A stretch of DNA of 64,000 bases. Origin: Acanthaster planci. Taxonomy: Eukaryota; Echinodermata; Asteroidea; Valvatida; Acanthasteridae. The notes under the pieces were generated by a model. It was not told where the DNA came from, made no database searches, and saw only the letters and a program-made list of their open reading frames with translations. Position 1 is the first letter of the stretch. Every line of letters starts with the position of its first letter. The stretch covers positions 1,544,314-1,608,313 of the forward strand of contig NW_019091376.1 of NCBI RefSeq assembly GCF_001949145.1. The letters run 5' to 3'. The translations under genes were made by a program, and so were the position numbers. Positions 43,995-55,672 of the stretch are shown piece by piece.

Positions 43995-44189
43995 ATGGAG
44001 AATTCAAATAGTTACGTTCACGTGGACTTAAAGAACTCAATGTACCAGATTTTATTTAAATTTGATTCGCGAAAGGCTTATTATTTTGGGTTGCGTTTGA
44101 ATGTTGCTGTATCCACGGCCAATTTGAAGTATAGAAACGTGTTTTGTGACACCAGGCCCAACAAATATGGAAAAGTGATACGAAAGTGA
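43995..44189 (+). other. Conserved 64-codon ORF, outer partner of head-to-head pair, copy 1
   Basis: Begins MENSNSYVHVDLKNSMYQ and ends RPNKYGKVIRK. It is 54 of 64 residues identical to the ORF at 49409-49603, with start and stop conserved. It is basic and Tyr/Asn-rich, with no signal peptide or known domain. It could be a small gene, an exon, or part of a fold-back element. Confidence 0.4.
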
Positions 44190-44355
44190 TATCAACTCAA
44201 AAAATGCCCATTTCAGATTCCAGCAGAACAAAAGACGTATTCTAACATCAAGCTTTACATATACGCATGTAGACAGTAGTTAAGAACTATAGTTTGTGAG
44301 CCCCTGTACATGTATACCACTCCCTAGTAAGGCTCTATACATGTACGATGTATAC

Positions 44356-46937
44356 TTGTCATTATCGCACCGAAACTCATCGAGTTTGCAGAGACCTGAA
44401 GGCGCTGAAGAAGTGAAGTAAACAGCAACAAATAAAACCCGATACTGCAACCTCGGATGGCGAATTCTATATGTTTTTAATTTTTGTGTGGGGAAAGAGC
44501 TTTATTTCTGATGCACGATATTGTATTTGTATACAGGGACCTCCCATTTAGTCATCCGGTTCTTACTGTTTGTTCTCAAAAACACAGCAAAACAAAAAAC
44601 CAACGAAACAAAAAACACAAACCATGGGAAGCCATCTTCCCAGAAGGAAGAACGCTAGTCAGACTATATCAACAAAGCAGTGGCGTTTGCAGAGGGGAGG
44701 GGGAACATGTGGCTTCTTACATTTCTTTCTCCCCCAACATCATGTTAATCAATCCCGAAACTGCAATTCCTTTTGAATTTTTGCCCTCCCCCAGCACTAA
44801 AAGCTGGATACGACGTTGAAACACGGGCAGACTGTGTCACAGAGCGGCCCTCTAATTGGCTTCAAAGACATAACAGCAAGGTAATCCACAGACGACTCGG
44901 TCAAGGGCAACTTGAAGTTAAGTAGGCTTAGCGTACATTGGTAAGCCTACACAGAACCAACCAATCATGCAAATAGAGTCTTAATAATGTACTATGACAT
45001 TGCAGTGCAGTACCATGGAGGAGAAAAGCAACCTCTTAAAACTCTTATTTCCATGTACCTATATGCTTCGGTTTACTTAGCCTTCAAGGAAGGAAGGAAG
45101 TGACTCCGCGTTGCCAGCATAGAATTGATATAAAATACATGTACAGAGCGAAGTCACGTATACGTACGAGTACTTTGAACTGCGTTCATCATGACCTTCG
45201 CAGGGAATTCATGCTTTGAATGTGCGTGCGCGTTGCAAACCGAAAATTTGACCATAAGGTCACATATCAACAAGATTATTTGCCACCATTGTATTCAAGG
45301 AAATCATAGCCTTTAATGTCAAACCGTTTAAATATCAACCGACAGACCTGAAATTGATCTGAGCCTATTCATCAAAATGCAGAATCATATACAAATCCAT
45401 GAAAGAGGCAGTGTACCAGACCATTCTCAAAATCTGTTCGCAAAGACAGTTGCTATGTATGTTTATAATTACTTGTTCATCACATAAAACCGATTTTCAA
45501 AAAGTGGAACGTTCCCTGACGGATTCAATTTATTGCTGATTTCTGAACAAAACAAATGCTCTCTGCAAATGCTGTAAACCGCATACTGAACACCTGAGTC
45601 CGATTTTGCAAGGCTCTGTACTGTGATGACATTCAGGGGTGAAAAAACACTGAGACGAAATGACTAACCACAATAACGTGTTGAGCTGTTGAGTCCGGAA
45701 GTGTATTGCTGCCAGCTTTGTTTTTTAAACAACTTGGCGATCTGGTTTAAAAGATTACTGTCTCGTTTGAAAGAGTTATTTCGTTTAACATCGGCCTATA
45801 TGTGGAATTCGTAAATCTTTAAGTTGAAACAACTCCGGGCTTAGGAACCGCTCTCATGATTGAGGACAATGTGACGTAAATGTGATGAACTCCTTGAAAT
45901 GGCCCAGTAATTTACTTAAATATAAAAACAGCCGGGAGAATCCGCCCTCCCCTCACCATTTTTCCAATGTCGTTGCAGTGCACACGTGTAAAGTTTCAAG
46001 GAGTTTCTAGTAACATTTTGTAAAAATCGGACACGCCGCAACGTTAACGCCGCAACGCGCATTTTTGCCGAGACATTATCGTTTAAAGTGATTTTTTTTC
46101 CTCTGATGAGCTCAATACACGCTCGGCGACACGCGTGATGCCGTGAACTTCAAACGAATTTAACGTCAATGCCAGATTAATTTGGAACTTCACATATAGT
46201 TGTACGTGTAGTATCACAATGATTGGGCCTATAAGAGCCGAGATCTAGGGGGCGGATCCCCCCCCCCTCGAGATGGCCCCAGTGAAAAGCCCAGCGATCT
46301 ACCTAGGTGAGTGTCCCCTCGAACACATTTCAGCGACCCGGTAAGGGGACACATTTACCAGGGGACATAACTAACTTGAAAACCAATTCTTTTGGGGTTA
46401 CACGACTTAACTTTCATGCTTTACATTTGCAGCAATTCGCTTTCGTAGTTGAATAGGTGCACACATTACAAGTAAATCGGAATCAGCTTTTCTATTGCAG
46501 TATTTTTAGGTATTCATTTACTCCATCAGAATGTCAGTTACGGCCGATTCGTGTCTCTGTATTCACGGCAGGAAAGTAATAGATGCTCATTGTGCAAAAT
46601 CATTGGTGCTGAAACTCGAATTTAGCTTGTAAACAAGGTGGGGACATGAGCATTAGCCTATGAATTGCAATGACGTTCATAGTGTGTCGCATATATGAAG
46701 TTCTTAGCCAGATCTTTTCAGGATTGTTTTTCTGCGCATTTTTGGACGCAGTGAGTCATTATTTTGCCCGATTGCTGACTTCACAATGCCGATTGCTACC
46801 TTTGGGTTCTAGTCATCTACTTTTTCGGGGCCTTTGAATGTCGTGAAAGTTGTTCGATCACCCTATGATGTAGCGCACTTTCCTCTATGATGACAGTCAC
46901 TAAGTCTCATGTCACAGATGCTGCTCTGCTGATTACA
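44356..46937. other. Spacer with repeats; no gene recognised
   Basis: About 2.6 kb. It contains a possible degenerate hAT-like element at about 44683-44819 (ends CAGTGGCGTTTGCAG and CTGGATACGACGTTG, no clear target duplication) and the 78-bp block at 45264-45341. No coding region is supported. Confidence 0.4.
45264..45341. repeat. 78-bp duplicated block, copy 2
   Basis: Partner of 41353-41430; same orientation. Confidence 0.85.
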
Positions 46938-47278
46938 TTAGTCCCTTGTTGCTGTGAATTTCAGTGGAAGTCTGACCACCTTTTCGTTAATCAGTTGTTC
47001 GCACTTGCTGCCTACGGGTACCAGTTGCCCATCGGTCTGTAAATTGTAAGCTAACGCGCGTTCACCAATCTGCTGCAGTGCCATGGTAGGCCCATCGAGC
47101 GGCTGTGAGGGTATGCCAGTAGCCACTTCTCTTTGCGGATGTCCTCGTCGTTTCTTATAACATCCATGGTACCAGACGCAGGCGCATATGATGATGCAAA
47201 CAAGACACAAAAGGGAGCAAATACAGATGACGACGATGATCACAATCAGAAAGGGCTGCAAGATAGCACCAGCAAATT
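46938..47278 (-). CDS. Divergent small single-pass membrane protein, exon 2 (first exon not securely found)
   Basis: Reading from an AG acceptor (CATCCAG|AA, phase 1 as in the relatives) gives FAGAIL, then a long hydrophobic segment QPFLIVIIVVICICSLLCLV and CIIICACVWYHGCYKKRRG, then a 70-residue polar tail ending FTATRD. CACVWYHGCYKK lines up with CACCCYHCCCKS of the gene at 55673, so it is a divergent member in which half of the cysteines are replaced. The TVVV and PPxY tail motifs are absent. A weak candidate first exon is 48307-48259 (starting MMGQILHLTLFPVL, phase 1 donor GTGTGT), but its signal is short and its donor poor. Orientation and place in the array agree with membership. Function unknown. 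Confidence 0.5.
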
Positions 47279-47334
47279 CTGGATGAAAGGAAACAAAGAA
47301 ATTCAGGCCTATCGCAAAGACTATGGGTGCATAT

Positions 47335-47614
47335 TAATGGTCACTATTGTTTAAGTGCATGCCTATGCATAATTCATGTGAATGCTATATCATTGAAGTC
47401 TGCAATTTTAAAAGACGCTCTGAATTCTCTGATCTCAAAGGTAACTTAGCAAGTTGGTTTATTTAATGAAGTTCTACAGTTTTGCAAGGCAAATCATTTG
47501 AAAAACACAAAGTAGAAAAGACCGAAGTTCCCAAGGTTCACAGTATGAAATAAGCGCGAATACATTTCCACTAGTAGCTCTGGGAATAAGAGGATAAAAG
47601 GGGGTACGACTTTT
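47335..47614. repeat. Segmental duplication block, copy 2
   Basis: Partner of 42006-42285. It lies 57 bp upstream (minus sense) of the membrane protein exon at 46938-47278. Confidence 0.9.
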
Positions 47615-48704
47615 AGCGTTATGTAGCAGCAATGAATTTTTCTTTGAACGAATTTTTCTACTATTTCATACTCTTCTCCAAAATATAAAAGATACTTGAC
47701 ACACCTTTTCTGTTAAATGCACGGGAAAAATTATAAAATATTAAGACTTGCCCATTCTTTCCTGGACAACTGAGGGCGCTGTTGCTTTGATATCATCTAG
47801 GGAAGACATGTTTCAGTGCATAGGTTTTTCTGTTCAAATTTTGAACCCAAACTTAACTCAATGAAAATATTTCGGAGAAAGGGCTTCATGCTAGCTTATT
47901 GCTATGTACTTAAACAACAATAAATCACCCAAGAATAAAAATGGAAGCCAGCAAATTCTAAAAAAAAAAAAAAATCAGCAGTGGTTTTTGTGTACAAACC
48001 AACGCAATATTGAGATCACTCTTCCTGGGATGACATCACTATTTTGCTCATAAACATGAAAAAATGCTCATTAGCATACAAATCAAAAAGGCAGCAAAAA
48101 TACTCTTTAAACTAGTGAAACAAAAATTGAAAATGAGGTTCACTGAGATGTAAAGGAGAATTTTGCAGGTTTGTATTTTTAAATGCATTGCAGCTACCTT
48201 GTAAGTATTCATTGTTTGGCATCGTTTTTATTTGACATTATTATAAAGTAAAACACACTGCTGCATAATACAGGGAATAGAGTCAAGTGTAGAATCTGGC
48301 CCATCATTTCTAAACAAGGGTATTACTGATTTTCCATATTATTCCTTTATGAAGTATGATTTCTTACACTGATAAATTTCAGCAGTTAGTGGTCCCACTA
48401 TTTCAAATTTCAGTCAGGTTTTATTTAAATGCATAGACATTTCATATACGGTACATGCATACCCCCATCTTTAGTTACCTACATTTTACATTGCCGGTAA
48501 CATCTCAAGGGAGGAATCTTCGAAAAAAAAATTGACAAAACAAATTATAAATGGAAGCTTTACATATCTACAGCTCTGTATCAAATTTAACTCAAAGTTC
48601 AAACCAAACAGTATGTGAAAAGTGCGCTATACATGTATCAAACACGTGATTTTATGCTCTACAGAGTCGGTAGCCGTGACTATTCGAAGTGAAATAGCAA
48701 TGCA
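47615..48704. other. Spacer between members; dispersed repeat
   Basis: No gene recognised apart from the weak signal-exon candidate at 48259-48307. The stretch around 48098-48200 resembles 32249-32340 in NUDT21 intron 2 (shared GGTTCACTGAGA/GGGTCACTGAGA core and A/T-rich flanks), suggesting an old dispersed repeat. Confidence 0.4.
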
Positions 48705-48775
48705 GCCATTGCTGATACCCTTTCAAGAGTCATGGTTGACTGGTTCCCGGTGACTGGTTCCTGTCCTTCCCTCAT

Positions 48776-49917
48776 TCAGTACTGCGTCGGTTGTTGCATA
48801 GCCATGCCAGGCTGTTGTGCGTGCGTCACCACCACGGTTTGCTGGGCCGGTGGGCGTGTCTTGCAACAGCAGTGGTAGCAGCAGCACACACACAGGACGA
48901 TGACAAGTACGACAGCGACAATTGAACCAATGACAATGGCAACAATGATTCCAACGCCCAGTTGAACTGCAGTCTCAAAATCTACGTTGGGAGGGAGATT
49001 ATTACGCGTCAAAGCAGCTTTGGGGCGACTTTAGTACATGTTGCTGTATGATTCAATGAATTTATCACCCAGTTGCTTAAATAAGCCCGTTGTGAGTTAT
49101 TGTTGAGTATAATTTGGTGCACTAAGTTATTTAATTGCACACAAACATAACATTTTGAATTCCCCAGACTAAAGACGCTGTTGCTATACTTCGTGATCCG
49201 GGGCAAGCTTGGGGACTAATTCCTTTTTGACCGTCTTAAGCTTATCCATTGATAACAGTATATTGGTGCAAGGTGTCTGTTATGTAACTTAGCAAAAGGT
49301 ATCCAGTTCGTGACTTCGTCACAAAGGCGGACGCGCCACGATTCGCGCACAATTAGTGTGCAAAAGTGACGTAACAGTTACGAACCGGATAGCAACAGTG
49401 TCTTTAGCATGGAGAATTCAAATGGTTATGTTAACGTGGACTTAAACAACTCAATGTATCAGATGTTATTTAAATTTGATTCGCGAAAGGCTTATTATTT
49501 TGGGTTGCGTATGAATGTTGCTTTATCCACGCCCGGTTTGAAGTATATAAAAGTGTTTTGTGACACAAGGCCCAACAAATATGGAAAAGTGATACGAAAG
49601 TGATATCAACTCAAAAAATGCCCATTTCAGATTCCAGCAGAACAAAAGACGTATTCTAACATCAAGCTTTACAATAGTTAAGAACTATAGTTTGTGAGCG
49701 TCCTCCCGTGTACGGTGTAGGCCTATGTATACCACTCCCTAGTAAGGCTCTATACATGTACGATGTATACGCCATTGTTGAACTGTAATGCACATAATGC
49801 ACAAATTTTGACTTAACATTAAGTTAAAATTAATGTCGGATGAACTCTCTTACTATTAGCGTTAGCCAAGTTGATCAGTACCATCAGAAACCAGAGGATT
49901 TGTCCAGCAGTCGCCAT
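48776..49917 (-). CDS. Small type I membrane protein, Cys-rich juxtamembrane, Pro/Gln tail (89 aa)
   Basis: Two exons, 49917-49854 and 48981-48776, joined in phase 1 into 89 aa. Exon 1 is a signal peptide (MATAGQILWFLMVLINLANA, cleavage after Ala-Asn-Ala). The mature ectodomain is only about 8 residues (NNFETAVQ). The membrane helix is about 29-51 (LGVGIIVAIVIGS, then VLVIVL), followed by CVCCCYHCCCK at 52-62, likely palmitoylated, then RPPAQQTVVVTH at 64-75 and the end QQPTQY. Start ATGGCGA has a strong context. It is the shortest member and lacks a PPxY motif. The intron holds the head-to-head ORF pair 49009-49603. The same family lies downstream and upstream on the same strand. I do not recognise a named family; the tail recalls Shisa/CYYR1 proteins. 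Confidence 0.8.
49009..49206 (-). other. Conserved 65-codon ORF, inner partner of head-to-head pair, copy 2
   Basis: Differs from 43363-43560 by one residue (Asn for Asp in VQLNNLVHQ). It lies 28 bp upstream of the exon 2 acceptor of the 89-aa membrane protein, inside its intron and on the same strand, so it might be a retained-intron or alternative exon. Confidence 0.35.
49409..49603 (+). other. Conserved 64-codon ORF, outer partner of head-to-head pair, copy 2
   Basis: Begins MENSNGYVNVDLNNSMYQ, ends RPNKYGKVIRK; 84% identical to 43995-44189. It faces away from 49009-49206 across a 202-bp spacer. The two ORFs are themselves related in inverted orientation. It is antisense to the host gene. 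Confidence 0.4.
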
Positions 49918-52499
49918 GGCGCGATTACTCTCACAAAGGAGGTATCGACTGGAAATCGTCGATTTCAGAAAAACGCCTGTCCAACTGATAAAGGAAGGCT
50001 CTAATGATCGTTGAATTGGAGAATGTATTCGCGCATGCTCATGCATGTGCTTGCAGGGTCGTTTCGTAGAAGTCATCGTGGTTCGCACTCTCACACCTAA
50101 ATTACTCATGCATGCCACTAGTCAATGGAAGTCATGACGAAACTCAAAAGCGAATCAGCCCACATAACTCCAACTGAAGGCAGCATCCAAATTGAAATCT
50201 CGAGTACGTGCACAGGTCTAGGTCTTTGAGGGTTGCACATGGGCAGATGAGGATGATAAGAGATAGCCGTAGCTCTGTGAACCTGTTTCTAACGAGACCT
50301 TTTATTATATTTACGTGTGTACAGAACAACACGACAAATTTCTTCGATCACCATGATGAATATGCATAATATCTTGCATCACAATGCATGAAAAAAGTAT
50401 TCGCTATGCGGTTTCAAAGATCGTCGTTCAAGGCCTGGTGACACATTTCATGAGTACGAAACTACTGCAGAACAACTTGAGATTCAGAATAATGCTACAA
50501 ATGAGTCTATTAAAAATACTAACGAAGAAGACTGATCTCACTTGCACGTTTTTACAGCTCATAGGAAACGACCTTTATTATGTACAAAGCAGTCCATTTC
50601 GAAAAGAAATGTGCACATTAACGTGTCTGTTTTAACTTAAGTCAAAACGGCATTCCTAATGTATCGATATAAAAATACAGATCCAAAGTTACGTTTGAAC
50701 ATAAAATCACAAATAAAAATCAAACACAAATGCTTGCAATTATCTGCAGGGTTTTACACGGAAACTGCAATGTATAAACATTTTGGTTCATACCTCACCA
50801 AATCTAAAAAGATATACAATAAATCAGTAGCTTCAATCATTGGTGTAATATGTCATCCGGATTCCATGAATTCTGTACTCCTTTTACATGTGTTGCACGT
50901 GCTCCATGCATTTGACAATTAGTGGACTTGGGTTTCTGTACAATAGGAGTACCGAAATTCACAATCTAGATTCTGTATTAATACACCAGTTGAGAGCTCT
51001 AATGCCAAGTGGATTACAATTCACTATTGATTATACAATATGCGCTCTCCATCTTTAAGTCCAAAATGTACACGTGTTGTTCAACGAAGTAAAGTGTAAG
51101 TGTAACCTAGGGGCATGGGCGGAAACCCTGGGGGGACAGGGGGACACGCCCCTCCCCCATGAATTTGGTATGGGGGAGACAATGTCGAATGTCCCCTCCA
51201 TGTTTCAAGCAAAACAAAATATTAAAGGAATTGATGGATCGAGGATTTTCCCGTTTGAGATTTTATAAATGGAATAAGATCATAAACACGAGTTATGCTC
51301 AAAAAAGTGTAAATTGATGTCCCCCCCCATGATCGAGGAGAGATTTCCAGCCCATACCTAGGGGAAGTACGGGTATTGCCCTCCCTTCCCCTGACAATCG
51401 TGTCCCAGTCACCAGTACCAGACATTTTGAGAAGAATACAAGAACTCAATAAAATTAATAAGAGAACAGATATGTTGATGACCCCAGTATGACAGAGAGC
51501 TGGCCCTTCTCTCTTCTTAAAGCAACAATCTTGCCGACACCAATTTGTCAACTATGTGCTAGTAAAAAAGTCCCTCGTATGATAAAACTATTAAATTATA
51601 ACCAAGTACAAAATACAGATAACTTATGCCCTCCTAGTAATCTGATTGATGAGTGACATTATAAAACACATATTGTACAAATTCAAATTTACCCCCACAA
51701 ATTGCGTAATCATCGAACTTTTTGGTGGGACCATAACCAGGTCTTGCTTGTAGTTGAGCAAAATTTAATACGGAAGAAAGGTAATGGCAAGTGACAACAC
51801 ATAAAATATTGGCACATTACTTGGAGACTTTACTGTATTTTATCCAAGTCTTAAGGAGCAGCGTCCGGCATTATCAAGAGCTTTCAGACGACGAGACAAA
51901 AAACTCAAGCAAGTATAATATTACACCATCCCCTAAAAAAATGCTCCGCTGGTATTTACACAGAAGCTAGGGTAGAATTTCCAAGGGAGCACCAATGGTC
52001 ACACATTAACTCTCAAAACAAATTAAATGGCTTCGTTGATTTTCAAAGTTTTAAAATGAGGGTGAATCCGGGGGGCACGGACTTCCGGGAGCACTTTCCC
52101 TTTCCCGATAGTTAGTTCCGCCACTATTCATAAGCTATTTCAATTTTAAAAAAGCCCAAGGGAAAGACTTCTTTCCACTGAAAACAAAATTTCTTCCTTC
52201 TCTTTGACACATCAGAATCAAGCCAACCAGTTTACAGAGCAAGTTATTTTGGTAGTTCATGCTATACATGTATTTTCAAAATGTTGACTGACTGTGCAAA
52301 TCTGTCTGGAAAAGTCGAAAAAAAAAACCAATACATGTACACTGGTACATGAAACTTTTGCATCTTGTACTTGGTTAACCCCTCTCTTTACTGAATTGAT
52401 TACAGTAAACAGCATATATCAAATTGAGGAAGACCTCAAGACAGGTAGATCTCTGTCCCTCTGAATAGTCCTTAGTGCAGATTTCGACCAGGTGAGGAG
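49918..52499. other. Spacer between two array members
   Basis: About 2.6 kb. No gene recognised. Contains the inverted-repeat element at 51106-51366 and scattered C/G-run-rich segments (for example near 52070) that look like fragments of similar elements. Confidence 0.5.
51106..51366. mobile_element. Possible miniature inverted-repeat element
   Basis: The left arm near 51106-51125 (GGGGCATGGGCGGAAA) is matched by an inverted right arm near 51341-51366 (TTTCCAGCCCATACC). The interior has CCCCTCC/GGGGGG runs as in the hAT-like element at 39509. Ends are not exact and no target duplication is visible. Confidence 0.4.
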
Positions 52500-53160
52500 C
52501 TACGCTACCTGCTGGTCGTAGGAGGGTGGCTGAGCAGGCGTCTGCTGCTGCCCGGCGGTGCCTGGCTGCTGCGGTACCTGGCTGACCACCACGGTGTTGT
52601 GCGTCACTTGGGGCTTTTTGCAGCAGCAATGGTAGCAGCAGCAGCCACACAGAACGATAACGACGACCAAACCGACAATGGCACCGATGACAATGGCGAC
52701 GATGATCCCGACACCCAGACCAACGGCGGCTCCGACTACATCCAAAAACAAACAAGAGGGTAAATTCAGTATGGGCCCATGTGTCCGAGGAAGGTATGTT
52801 CGTTTGTTTGTTCAGTAATTGCGTTGGATGTTGCTTTCTTTCACAAAATATTAAAAAGATACATTCAAGATATGGTGATGAGATTAGAATGTATTTGTTT
52901 ACCAAATACAGCTATAAAGTGCACTATTATAAATCATGAACAGTCAAATTTGTTCCACTTTTTTCAATCAATTCAATAATTCACGACGAAAACAAAACGC
53001 AATGGAAACAAATTTACACCTTCTCTCAATGAGAAAATATTTGCAGTTCCGCTGGAAGAAACAAAACAGAAAAAAACTTACGAGACTGGGCTTTAACTAA
53101 GTTGATTAGCAGTAGGAGCATACACAAAACAACCGGCTGAAGCTGAGTAAAACTTGCCAT
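52500..53160 (-). CDS. Small type I membrane protein, Cys-rich juxtamembrane, PPxY tail (104 aa)
   Basis: Two exons, 53160-53082 and 52735-52500, phase 1 junction, 104 aa. The signal peptide MASFTQLQPVVLCMLLLLIN ends at VKA|QS. The mature ectodomain is about 7 residues (QSLGAAV), almost none. The helix is about 32-55 (GLGVGIIVAIVIGAIVG, then VVVIVL), then CGCCCYHCCCKK at 56-67, NTVVVSQVPQQPG after it, and PPSY at 96-99, a PPxY motif of the kind that binds WW domains of Nedd4-type ligases. Start ATGGCAA has an AACC context. The intron is only 346 bp, the shortest in the array. Single-pass topology, acylation and WW binding are inferred from sequence; no named family recognised. Confidence 0.85.
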
Positions 53161-55672
53161 GGTTAAACTTGTTGATTTGATTGATTGGATTGGGGAGGAG
53201 AAAACGAACGTCGACTGATAACTTCCTTCTGTCTTGGCTAGGAATGAGAAAGTCTACGCGCATAGAGTCATGTTATTGTAGATGCGGGCTGGCATTGCGT
53301 TGGCAACGATTGTCATTGACCCAAAAGGTATGAATGCGTGGAGATTACATCAGACTGATAACCCGTCCACTTGCTTTCATTCTACCCGTTATAAACAGAT
53401 CAGAAACACGACTGTCTTTTCAATCGATGCGAACAATCGTCGGGCAAGCAACATCAAGCAGAAGACGTCACCGGGGTGGATCCAGGAGCCACCGGACAAA
53501 AGCTGTTTTCCTTGCCAACGGGGTAAACAATGTAAGCAGCTTCAACCAACCATGCTCTATCCGATGGCCTTTGTTGGAATTCTCTATTTCACAAAGCTTT
53601 AATTGGTCATTGACGCGTAAATACGAAGTAGCGCTATTTATTATATGAAGGGATACTTGTATTTTGCGACATTAAGCCCTGGGTTGTCTTTAAAGCATTG
53701 GCCTACAGTTTTGCTTTGTCCTCAGTTTGAGAAAATTACCATTCATTGGCAGCTGCACACATCACTCCAACGTATTGTTATCTAAACCAAAAAACAATGC
53801 TAAACAGGGGAAGTGAGGTCAAAAAGGTGTTTTCCCCCTCGGCAACTAGCCAAATTCTGACGCAGTCACACAATATCCACAGCTTAATGACGATTGTCAA
53901 AATTGTGGGTTTGAAGTCGGGGTTGGCCTCGTATATGATCAGCTGGCGCGTTTGACTGGGTTAATCCAAGTTTTTAAAAAGCTACGACGTGGTCCCTAAT
54001 ACTTAATCTTTCTATTGAATTATTTTCTGTGGAAACGATTAAGCGCGATCCCTCTTCCAAGAGACTTCAATGTTAACTATTACGTGGGTATTCGACAACG
54101 CATTCGTTGTCAACATACACTCTGTGCATGTGGGAACGTGTTTTTCCGCGTTTGCATTAAACCATTTTAGTTATTCAATTCATTAAGGTGAACTTTTTTC
54201 ACTCAAACCATTTTCTGGAAGACTTTCCAGAGGGGGCTTTCTCTTTGAGTATTTGATAAGGGCCTTCTCATCGGTTTCTGAACAATGCCCTAATGCCCTA
54301 CATTTCATTGATCACCGAAAAGACATTTCATGGTCTTTTCGCTATTAAAGACAGGAGTAACGAATGACAACTAATTTCAAATCTGCATCTCAGAATTCGA
54401 ATGCTGTGAAGCACATCTAATCCACAAGTTATTTTTGAACGAGATATTTGTAGAAGATGAGCAAAACTTGAACTGTTTATTTAAAAGAACAAATTGTTTC
54501 ATGCCTCAAAATGGAACATCACAGATGACGCTTACTCGTGACATTATGCAAGTCCGTAACATAAAGCCTGACACGATGAAACTAGAACTACTGAACGAAA
54601 TGATTTTTGCATTTAGCTACAGTAATCTTTCATGCAGAAGTTACAACACGAATTTTCCATTAAAGTAAACAAAGAGTGTGAAATACCTTGGTCCTTAAAT
54701 ACACTCTAATTCTTTTCACAGCACTTATAGACATGCATTTAAGGGGGAAAATAATGTTTTTCGTCACGATGTCGGTATTACGTGTCACAAAATGGACCTT
54801 GGTTTTATAAGATTGTACTGCACCCAAGGGTCGTATTTCTAACAAGCACCAATTTTACTCATGGATATTTTTTCATATTTGTGAAAATGCAGTTTATATT
54901 GTGATAATACACAAATAATTATGATCTTTCAAAAGCTGTTCAGAAGCCAAGTTGCCGAAAAATTTTATCTTCTGACATTCTTGGTCACCTTGTGACCCTT
55001 ACTCGTTTTGAACTTATAAAAAAAGCTGGGTATAAATGACAGAGGGCGCCATAAATCAAACGAGAACGCTGCTAATCACGGTAAAGGAGTATTGGGCCGT
55101 GTCCGAATTACTTGGCTATTGCTTGAAATTACACATGGCTCTATGGGAACTTGCTTCGGCCACTACCACAGACTATTGCGCAATTTCAGGCCACAGCCAA
55201 GTAATTCGGACACAGCCTTACCTTCGTTTTCTGCTTCCTCAATCAGTCCAAAAAGACATGTTTCGTGGATGTATAATCCGTTATTCTATGACATGACAAT
55301 CAATGGATCAGCAAGCCTAAAAACTTTGTCCATACATGAATTTCCAAAATGATTACATGTACAAAAATAAGGCTCACGATGACGGTTTTTGAAGCTTTCT
55401 GATTACCAGTGATCTGAGTAATGGTGTCTAATGATTTATATCTGATTCCTGACAGCCTGTTAATTAATCGTAAATGGGAGTTGCGCTACCATGCACGTGT
55501 ATGGCATTTACCCTGCTTTTCTTAAAACTGTGCAAGGTTTCCTAAATCATACTACATTTTGATCTGGCAAACTGACAGTGTTTTCGTTTTCCTTCATCTG
55601 AAAGTGGTTTGATTGTTCAGAAGTGTACAACTCCGAGGTTTGGGCTTCTCGGTACTTCGGTGTGGCGGGAGT
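53161..55672. other. Spacer between two array members
   Basis: About 2.5 kb with no recognised gene. It includes the promoter side of the 104-aa gene (minus) and the inverted-repeat element at 55095-55217. Confidence 0.5.
55095..55217. mobile_element. 123-bp miniature element with 38-bp terminal inverted repeats
   Basis: The left arm 55095-55132 and right arm 55180-55217 are inverted copies sharing the core GTGTCCGAATTACTTGGCT and a following TGAAATT, with about five mismatches. The loop is 47 bp. No open frame. A clear target-site duplication is not visible, so the superfamily is open. Confidence 0.8.

Larger units (their letters stand above)
43043..44355. repeat. Segmental duplication block, copy 1 (contains broken membrane-protein exon)
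   Basis: Direct match to 48705-49770. It covers the broken exon 43061-43335, the head-to-head small ORFs and flanks. This copy has extra sequence between about 43698 and 43925, including inverted ACCAAAGTG/CACTTCGGT segments next to a repeated CTATAGAGTACC-type motif, absent from the other copy. Similarity stops at 44355, before the position of the other copy's signal-peptide exon. Confidence 0.9.
48705..49770. repeat. Segmental duplication block, copy 2
   Basis: Partner of 43043-44355, direct orientation. This copy is the intact one: it contains exon 2 of the 89-aa gene and most of its intron, but stops short of the signal-peptide exon at 49854-49917. Confidence 0.9.

Noticed and set aside
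44683-44819. Second hAT-like element
   Set aside because: The ends are only roughly inverted and the flanking 8-mers do not match, so it is mentioned only as a possible remnant.
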